Positions 5,940 to 10,873 of a stretch of 10,873 nt of DNA are shown here, in pieces. The DNA lies in assembly GCA_937874275.1 (NCBI GenBank), contig CALNAU010000211.1, positions 1 to 10,873 on the forward strand. Reading direction: 5' to 3'. A model generated the notes under the pieces. It saw only the letters and a program-made list of their open reading frames with translations. It searched no databases and was not told where the DNA came from. The position numbers and the translations under genes were made by a program. Position 1 is the first letter of the stretch; every line of letters starts with the position of its first letter. Source of the DNA: an uncultured Clostridia bacterium. GTDB lineage: Bacteria; Bacillota; Clostridia; Christensenellales; Aristaeellaceae.

Positions 5940-7271
5940 TTACCTATTCTGCTGGTACCCGGCAGCCTGCGGCATCAGCAACATCCGGGCCATGTCCAGC
6001 AGCCAGCCCAGGATGCCGCCCGCCACCGTGGGCAGCAGAAAGCCAAAGCCGAAGTCACCCAGCGGCAGCCAGGCAATGATGCGCGCCGCCCACCCGCAAT
6101 CCGGACACAGGGTGTGTACCAAGGACAGCGCGGAGAACAGCAGCGCCCCCATCATCGCGCCCTTGAAAGCCAGGTCGCTCCTGATGGCGCGGCCCAGCAG
6201 CCCCAGCGCCACCAGCACAATGCACAGCGGGTAGGCGAAGGCCAGCACGGGATCAGCCAGTGCGATGATGCGCTCCACCCCCAGCAGGGAGATGGCAAAC
6301 GACACCACCACCGCGATGCCCACCCAGCGCTTGTAGGAGATACGTTGGTTGGTCAGCTGCGAGAAATACTGGGCAAAGGTAACCGTGAGGCCAGCCGAGG
6401 TGGTCAGGCAGGCAAACAGAATGACCAGCGCCAGCAGTATCTGCCCCGTGGCACCCGCCAGGTTCCGCATGGCCGCGGTCAGGATTTGGGCGCGGGTTGT
6501 CAGCCCCGCCAGCAGCCCATTGCCGGAGGCACCAATCCAGATGTAGCCCAAGTACACACCGGCCAGCAAAACGCCCGCAATCAGTACCACCCGGCGTAGC
6601 ATGCCGCGCGATTTTTGGGGGTCATAGCCCTTGTCGGCCAGCAGCGCTGTGATGGTGCCCGACAGCACCAGCGCGCCGATGCCGTCCATGGTCTGGTATC
6701 CACCCTTGAAACCAAAGCCGATGAGGTTCTCGTCAAGCAAAGGCGCCGCGGGGCTGCCCATGGGGCGAAACGCTGAAATGGCGATGGTAACCACCAGCAG
6801 CACAACCAGGATGGGCGTCAGCACACAGCCGATGGCATCCATGAACCTGCCCTGGCGCACCGCCAGCACATAGGTAATCGCAAAAAAAAGAAAGGCGGTT
6901 GCGGCCATCAGCAGCGGCATGTTAGCATCGACCGGCAGGAAGGGCTGCAGCGACAGTTCAAATGTGGTGGCCGCCGTGCGCGGGATGGCAAACAGGGGGC
7001 CAATCATCAGCAAAATGATGGCGTTGAGCGCCTTGCCAAAGCGCAGGGAGAACCGCCGGGACAGCTGGTCCGGGTTGCCCCCGCCCTTGACCACGGCCAG
7101 GGCGCTTAGCATGGGAAACCCCGCCGCCGTCAGCAGAAAGCCCAGCGCCGCCCACAGCCAGCCATGGCCCGCCTGTACCCCGATGTAGGGCGGAAAAATG
7201 ATGTTGCCAGCACCCAGAAACATCGCAAACAGGGTCAACCCTGCCACCCAGGTATCACGCCTTTTTTTCAT
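5940..7271 (-). CDS. brnQ: branched-chain amino acid:cation symporter, BrnQ (LIVCS) family
   Basis: Integral membrane carrier importing Leu, Ile and Val with Na+ or H+. With the ATG at 7271 it has 443 residues, normal for the family. The N-terminal signature GAGNIIFPP (20-28) lies inside the first membrane segment. About twelve hydrophobic segments follow, with the polar GKALN/GPLFAIPRTAATTFE stretch after the third, and a mid-protein DGIGALVLSGTI segment, all typical of BrnQ. The ATG at 7271 (MKKRRDTW) is preferred because GGAAGG lies 4 nt upstream; a TTG nine codons earlier (7298) has no ribosome site. The stop is TAA. The gene is monocistronic with its own strong promoter. No leucine-responsive leader or T-box is visible between promoter and start, so regulation is not evident. 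Confidence 0.95.
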   Translation of the reverse strand: MKKRRDTWVAGLTLFAMFLGAGNIIFPPYIGVQAGHGWLWAALGFLLTAAGFPMLSALAVVKGGGNPDQLSRRFSLRFGKALNAIILLMIGPLFAIPRTAATTFELSLQPFLPVDANMPLLMAATAFLFFAITYVLAVRQGRFMDAIGCVLTPILVVLLVVTIAISAFRPMGSPAAPLLDENLIGFGFKGGYQTMDGIGALVLSGTITALLADKGYDPQKSRGMLRRVVLIAGVLLAGVYLGYIWIGASGNGLLAGLTTRAQILTAAMRNLAGATGQILLALVILFACLTTSAGLTVTFAQYFSQLTNQRISYKRWVGIAVVVSFAISLLGVERIIALADPVLAFAYPLCIVLVALGLLGRAIRSDLAFKGAMMGALLFSALSLVHTLCPDCGWAARIIAWLPLGDFGFGFLLPTVAGGILGWLLDMARMLLMPQAAGYQQNR

Positions 7272-7315
7272 ATCGCCTTCCGTGCCGCCATGCGACAATA
7301 TGTTACTTAATTGCC

Positions 7316-7344
7316 ATTATACAGGCCGTGCATAAAAAAGGCAA
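7316..7344 (-). promoter_or_regulatory. vegetative promoter of brnQ
   Basis: On the minus strand TTGCCT (7344-7339) is followed after exactly 17 nt by a perfect TATAAT (7321-7316). AT-rich DNA lies upstream (7345-7385), a possible UP-type region. The transcript would begin near 7309, giving a leader of about 40 nt. Confidence 0.85.
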
Positions 7345-7405
7345 TAGAAAAAAGACAAAAATAAAACAAAATTTTTGTGTGGTAAACTGATATGGAATCG
7401 CAATG

Positions 7406-7426
7406 AAAAAGCCGCATGCGAGCGGC
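7406..7426 (-). terminator. intrinsic terminator after the BMP-type gene
   Basis: On the minus strand GCCGC (7426-7422), a 6-nt loop and GCGGC (7415-7411) are followed by TTTTT (7410-7406), about 115 nt after the gene's stop. The stem is short but GC-only with a proper T-run. Confidence 0.6.
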
Positions 7427-7541
7427 CTTGTACCATGTCATCTTTCTATTTCACGTTGGACGTTCGTCCATTAGCATCTATACCCACCATATTTGTATGC
7501 ATTTCCCCGGCGGTCTGAAAGCGTCAGGCGAGCGCTTCCGC

Positions 7542-9437
7542 CTAATCCACCACCTGGATGAAATCGGCCAGCCAATCCATGTAGAGAATTTCATAGGGGC
7601 GCAGGTTGCCATGCTCCGGCACCCGCAGGATGCCCTCCTGGTCCGTAATGGGGCCGTGGAAGGGGTTGAAACGGCCCAGCTGAATGCTGCTGCGCAGGTA
7701 TTGCAACAGGTTGTTGGCCGTTGGCTGCAGGAAACGGCTGGATTTGAAGGTGAGTACCCCGCTGGCCAGGCCCCACCAGAAACCGGTGACCGTCGGATCC
7801 CCCCGGCCAAGCAGGCGCAAGGTATCCAGGCTGTTGCTCAGGTAGCTGCGCACTATTTCCGTGTAGTACACGCCCCAATCCCACTCGGGCGAAGCCAGGT
7901 ATTCGCTGGGCGCGCCCAGGGCATGCAGCCGCAGCAAGAAGGAGAAACTCCACTCAGGCGGGCCTGCCATGCTCAGGCCGGGATAGTCCGGCGTGTGGGC
8001 AATGTCGCAGCCCAGCTCCACGGCGTGGCGGATGCCATGCTCACAGCTGGTCGCATCAAAGGGGGACACATCACGCGTTATCAGGTATACCTCGGCCTGG
8101 GGCCGCACGGAGCGCACGCCCAGCGCGAAAGCATTGATATCGCTGGTATGCCGGCCGCTGCGCACTTGAGGTGTGACATAGGCCACACGGTTATGCTCCG
8201 TGGCCAGCCCGGCGGCCACCCCACACAGGAAGACCGGCTCATAATACCGCCCATAGTAGGTGTTCAGCCGTGCGTCCTGGCGCACGCGGGAGTACACCAG
8301 CGTCATGCAATCCGGGTTCTCCAATGAAAACCGCAGCGCCGCGGGCGCCAGACGGCTCGAGGTGACAATCAGCAAATCCTTGCCCCGGGCGTGCTGGCTC
8401 AACTGCTCATAGGCGTTCTCGGGCGTCAGGCCGTCCAGCAGTTCACTGGTCACGCTGTCCGCCAGGGTCTGCTGCATCTCCTGGCGGCCCTTCTCGTGGG
8501 CGCCAATCCAGTTACGCTCCGTCCGGCCCGCCTCGTAGGCAAACAGCACATCCGCTGTGCGGCGCGGGCTGAACAGGCGGGTCATCAGCCCTGCGGGCGG
8601 TGCCTCGTGCTGCACATCCAGCAACAGCTTGGGCTCCTGCTCCGGGTGCTCAATCAGCGCCAGCTGGGGCTTCAGGTCGCGGATACGCTCGGTCAGGGCG
8701 CTGAGCATCTCGGTCAATATAAAGCCATAGACCTTCAGATACTCCAAAAAGGCGTCGCCCAGCGGCAGCGCGCTGCCGGATTGCAAATACGCGCTTTCAA
8801 AGCGCAGGTACATGGCGTTGAAGTTGATGTCGCGCTCCGCTTCCGGCAGGGCGTCATACAGCGCCTGCTCGGTATCACGCAGGGCCTGATAGCGCTCCGC
8901 GCTGCTCAGGCGAATGTTCTTGAAAAGCCCCTCCTGGTCATAGCGCAGGTAGGCGTAGTAAGTGGCGGTGTTGGGGTCATTGGGGTCCAGCTGTGGAATC
9001 ATGCGGGTGATTTCGGCCCGCACGGAGGGCGCGCCAAAGTACTTGAGCACGCTGACGCGCTTGTTGCCCTCAATCACATAATAGTTCCACAGGTACTCAT
9101 ACACCTGGATGGGGTCGCGCAAGCCTTCCTCCATGTGACTGACGCACAGCGAAATCCATTTGCCCGCAAACTCCGTGCCCTCGTCGTGCAGCGGCATATA
9201 GCCCGCGCTGAACGAGCGCGCGCGCCCCGAGGTATAGGTGCCCACCACCCGTGTCATGGATATTTCGCGCGTGGGCTGCTTCATATAGGCCATGATGCGG
9301 CTTTCCTCGGTCAGCTCCTCCAGCACGGCGATGGTGCCGCGCTCTCCCTGCGCGGTGCGCACCGTATACTCCCGCCGCCCCTGGCGCAAGGCGCGTTCAT
9401 ACTCTAGCCTGGCGGTTTGATTAGAACTGGCTTGCAT
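7542..9437 (-). CDS. ParB-like / BMP (PnrA-like) ligand-binding fusion protein, cytoplasmic
   Basis: 631 residues from the ATG at 9437, which has GGAGG 4 nt upstream; a frame extension to 9515 would run inside the upstream gene and lacks such a site. The C-terminal part (about 294-600) resembles BMP/Med substrate-binding domains, known for nucleoside binding (PnrA). It shows YGRYYEPVFLCGVAAGLAT (395-413), VAYVTPQVRSGRHTSDINAFALGVRSVRP and later ELGCDIAHTPD. The N-terminal half has VIEGNKRVSVLKYFGAPSV (121-139), like the G-N/H-R segment of ParB/sulfiredoxin folds, within a helical region. There is no signal peptide, lipobox or membrane segment, so unlike classic BMP lipoproteins it should act inside the cell. 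No transporter permease or ATPase genes are nearby. It overlaps the phosphoesterase gene by 17 nt, implying coupled translation. Ligand and function are unknown; an intracellular sensor or nucleotide/nucleoside-binding regulator is only an inference. Stop TAG. Confidence 0.85.
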   Translation of the reverse strand: MQASSNQTARLEYERALRQGRREYTVRTAQGERGTIAVLEELTEESRIMAYMKQPTREISMTRVVGTYTSGRARSFSAGYMPLHDEGTEFAGKWISLCVSHMEEGLRDPIQVYEYLWNYYVIEGNKRVSVLKYFGAPSVRAEITRMIPQLDPNDPNTATYYAYLRYDQEGLFKNIRLSSAERYQALRDTEQALYDALPEAERDINFNAMYLRFESAYLQSGSALPLGDAFLEYLKVYGFILTEMLSALTERIRDLKPQLALIEHPEQEPKLLLDVQHEAPPAGLMTRLFSPRRTADVLFAYEAGRTERNWIGAHEKGRQEMQQTLADSVTSELLDGLTPENAYEQLSQHARGKDLLIVTSSRLAPAALRFSLENPDCMTLVYSRVRQDARLNTYYGRYYEPVFLCGVAAGLATEHNRVAYVTPQVRSGRHTSDINAFALGVRSVRPQAEVYLITRDVSPFDATSCEHGIRHAVELGCDIAHTPDYPGLSMAGPPEWSFSFLLRLHALGAPSEYLASPEWDWGVYYTEIVRSYLSNSLDTLRLLGRGDPTVTGFWWGLASGVLTFKSSRFLQPTANNLLQYLRSSIQLGRFNPFHGPITDQEGILRVPEHGNLRPYEILYMDWLADFIQVVD

Positions 9438-9445
9438 AGGTCCTC
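9421..9445 (-). promoter_or_regulatory. overlap and internal ribosome site coupling the two genes
   Basis: The phosphoesterase stop TAA (9423-9421) lies downstream of the next gene's ATG (9437-9435), a 17-nt overlap in different frames. The GGGGGAGG for the second gene lies within the last codons of the first, so ribosomes finishing the first gene can re-initiate on the second. Confidence 0.75.
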
Positions 9446-10107
9446 CCCCACTCGTAACGCGTCTTGATGTAGGAAAGACGCTTTCGGCTGCGCCCGGCCG
9501 GGATGGCCAAATCAATCACCTGGTAGCCGTAGCCGTTGATGATGCTGGTCTGCCGATAGCTCAGCTGCGGCTTGGCGCCCGGGTAGTTCATGTGCTGGTG
9601 TCCGTGGATGTGATAGGCCGGCTCAAACTGCTCCATCAGCGCCAGGTAGCCCCGGAAGCCCTTATGAAAGCTGTCCTTCCCATCACCCAACCCCAGAGCT
9701 GGCGCGTGGGTCACCAGCACGTCAAAGCCCCCATGCAGACAGATTTCCGGCATCCGCCGTACAATCTGGCGCGTGAGGTCTCTCTCCGTATAGTGAAATG
9801 GCTTGGGGCTGGTGCTGTTGGCCCCGCCAAAGCCGATAAAGCGCACGCCCTTGACGACAGCCATGCGCTCCGTCAGGTCGTCACAGCCCTCGGGCGGCGT
9901 GCGCAGGTAGTGGGCGTCATGGTTGCCTGGCACATACAGCAGCGGCGCCGCCACCATGGTCGTCAAAAAGGCCAGGTAGCTGGCCTTCAAATCGCCGCAA
10001 GAGATGATGACGTCTATCCCCTGAAAGCGAGACCGATCAAAATAATCCCAAATGAATTTGCTCTCCTGGTCGGACACGACCAGCGCGCGCACATGCATCA
10101 CAGCCAT
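9421..10107 (-). CDS. calcineurin-like metallophosphoesterase with a DxE first motif
   Basis: 228 residues. The motifs of the metal-dependent phosphoesterase superfamily appear in order: S12-D13-Q14-E15, G38-D39, GNHD (61-64), THAP (H134) and HGHQH (168-172). They form the two-metal site, except that the usual DxH is DxE (E15 in place of His). The protein lacks a signal peptide and membrane segments, so it is cytoplasmic. The substrate is not predictable; relatives act on phosphodiesters or phosphomonoesters. The ATG at 10107 is chosen because GAAGG lies 5 nt upstream; an in-frame ATG at 10098 is an alternative. It is the first gene of a two-gene unit behind a good promoter and overlaps the BMP-type gene by 17 nt, which suggests the two products work together. 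The stop is TAA. Confidence 0.93.
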   Translation of the reverse strand: MAVMHVRALVVSDQESKFIWDYFDRSRFQGIDVIISCGDLKASYLAFLTTMVAAPLLYVPGNHDAHYLRTPPEGCDDLTERMAVVKGVRFIGFGGANSTSPKPFHYTERDLTRQIVRRMPEICLHGGFDVLVTHAPALGLGDGKDSFHKGFRGYLALMEQFEPAYHIHGHQHMNYPGAKPQLSYRQTSIINGYGYQVIDLAIPAGRSRKRLSYIKTRYEWGRTYASQF

Positions 10108-10134
10108 CCAGCCCTTCTGTGTATCCTATGCCTT

Positions 10135-10163
10135 AGTATACCCGCATGGCCGCTTTCTGTCGA
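10135..10163 (-). promoter_or_regulatory. promoter of the phosphoesterase/BMP-type operon
   Basis: On the minus strand TCGACA (10163-10158), a 17-nt spacer and TATACT (10140-10135) each miss the sigma-A consensus by one base. Transcription would start near 10128, about 20 nt before the ATG. The -35 box overlaps the arm of the hairpin that follows the upstream gene. Confidence 0.7.
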
Positions 10164-10195
10164 GCAAAGGGGGATGTGCGCACCCCTTATTGCTC
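10162..10195 (-). other. hairpin spanning the stop of the upstream gene
   Basis: GAGCAA (10162-10167) pairs with TTGCTC (10190-10195), continued by a GGGG/CCCC inner stem around a 9-nt loop. The TAA stop of the upstream gene lies in one arm. No T-run follows on the minus strand, so it is not a standard intrinsic terminator; it may stabilise the 3' end of the mRNA or slow transcription ahead of the operon promoter. Confidence 0.45.
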
Positions 10196-10873
10196 TGCAT
10201 GGCCAACGAACTCAAACAGATGATACTTTCCATTGATGACCATTGCCAGCCGGTTATCCCCCAGCCAACGCAAGCCACGGGCGGTGTTGCTCCTGGGCCC
10301 CTCAAAGAAACCCAGAAAGGTGTCCTCCTCCATATCAAGCAGTGATATATCCACTTCGCCCAGCACTTGGGCCGAAAAATCGTACACAAACAGCCGCGAC
10401 GGACTCTGCCTGGGGCCGCCCGCCAACAGCAGCATGTGCTGCCCATCCGGCGAGAGCTTTGCGTTATCCGGCAGCAGCATACCGATTAAAGCATCCGGCT
10501 TCACGCGGCCGCTTGTGTCATCCATCATGGTGGATAATTCCATCTGTACCAGTCGTTGCGCAGGTTCCGCGTCCGGCCGAATAACCAACGCCTGTCGGAA
10601 TACTTCCCCGGACAAGCTGTCCAGGCTGAACAGCTGAAAGACGGGTTGCATGGTCGTCTGGACCCAGGAGGTATAGAGCAAGCCACGGTTGCCGGCCACA
10701 TCAACAACACGTGGATACATGCCCACCTCCAGCGGATTGTCCGGGTCGCGCACAATCAGTTGATCCGCTGTGTCCACGCCACGAATGGCCAGCCCCCTGT
10801 CCCCGGATACCTCAATATGGGCAATGCTCTCCAGCAGGCCATCTTCAACCGGCCACAGGGCAGCGTCCGATGT
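10187..10873 (-). CDS. beta-propeller-like protein, partial (N-terminus beyond the window)
   Basis: The frame is open from the right edge to the TAA at 10189-10187, 228 codons. A GTG at 10777 could be mistaken for the start, but the frame continues upstream with sensible protein (SDAALWPVEDGLLES, HIEVSGDRGLAIRG) and has no ribosome site there, so the gene is cut by the window. Residues such as YPRVVDVAGNRGLLYTSW, KLSPDGQHMLLLAGG, LFVYDFSA and RWLGDNRLAMVING are typical of TolB/WD-like beta-propeller blades. The protein ends at FEFVGHAEQ. Exact family, localisation and role are unknown because the N-terminus (and any signal peptide or lipobox) is missing. It runs in the same direction as the phosphoesterase operon, 79 nt upstream of it, but that operon has its own promoter. 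Confidence 0.75.
   Translation of the reverse strand, partial: TSDAALWPVEDGLLESIAHIEVSGDRGLAIRGVDTADQLIVRDPDNPLEVGMYPRVVDVAGNRGLLYTSWVQTTMQPVFQLFSLDSLSGEVFRQALVIRPDAEPAQRLVQMELSTMMDDTSGRVKPDALIGMLLPDNAKLSPDGQHMLLLAGGPRQSPSRLFVYDFSAQVLGEVDISLLDMEEDTFLGFFEGPRSNTARGLRWLGDNRLAMVINGKYHLFEFVGHAEQ

Noticed and set aside
7416..8327. Rightward open frame of 303 codons over the 3' end of the BMP-type gene
   Set aside because: It starts in the terminator region and runs antisense through conserved BMP motifs. No independent support.
8391..9407. Rightward open frame of 338 codons opposite the BMP-type gene
   Set aside because: Antisense shadow of a GC-rich gene, rich in Gln/Ala/Leu/His, with no recognisable motifs; the leftward gene has family motifs and a ribosome site.
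9438..9515. Upstream start (9515) for the BMP-type protein
   Set aside because: The extra 26 residues lie inside the phosphoesterase gene without a ribosome site, whereas the ATG at 9437 has a strong GGAGG.

Overview
The window looks like chromosome of a GC-rich Gram-positive anaerobe of the Firmicutes, most likely class Clostridia (a gut-type lineage is plausible). The basis is a tRNA-responsive T-box leader in front of thrS, strong AGGAGG-type ribosome sites, vegetative promoters with 17-nt spacers, a BrnQ carrier, and a signal-peptide-less BMP-type protein translationally coupled to a phosphoesterase. No phage, transposase, CRISPR, rRNA or tRNA gene is visible.

Layout. Positions 1-9 may hold the first codons of a leftward gene. 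About 255 bases of non-coding DNA follow, then a promoter, a T-box riboswitch with a complete antiterminator/terminator pair, and thrS (threonyl-tRNA synthetase), the only rightward gene. A strong hairpin terminator separates thrS from a convergent leftward gene for a secreted protein built of about nine 72-78-residue MBG/YDG-like modules. That gene is broken by one in-frame UGA exactly where the other modules carry a conserved Trp; the frame then stays open for another 242 codons.

Positions 5300-5939 hold no intact gene. They contain a frameshifted remnant of the C-terminus of a BMP-type protein, a paralog of the intact gene about 2 kb away, and a string of perfect inverted repeats. Next are a leftward brnQ (branched-chain amino-acid:cation symporter) with its own promoter, and a leftward two-gene unit with one good promoter: a metallophosphoesterase, then a cytoplasmic protein joining a ParB-like segment to a BMP/PnrA-like ligand-binding domain. 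The two overlap by 17 nt. The right edge cuts a leftward gene whose visible end looks like a beta-propeller.

Functional picture: thrS and brnQ are amino-acid housekeeping genes under separate control. The phosphoesterase/BMP pair is the best candidate for a little-described system, because its ligand-binding domain appears to be intracellular and joined to a ParB-like fold. The UGA-interrupted surface protein is the most striking anomaly. None of the six natural stop codons readable here is UGA (four TAA, two TAG), so a recoding check is cheap and worthwhile, although a simple nonsense mutation is the likelier explanation.
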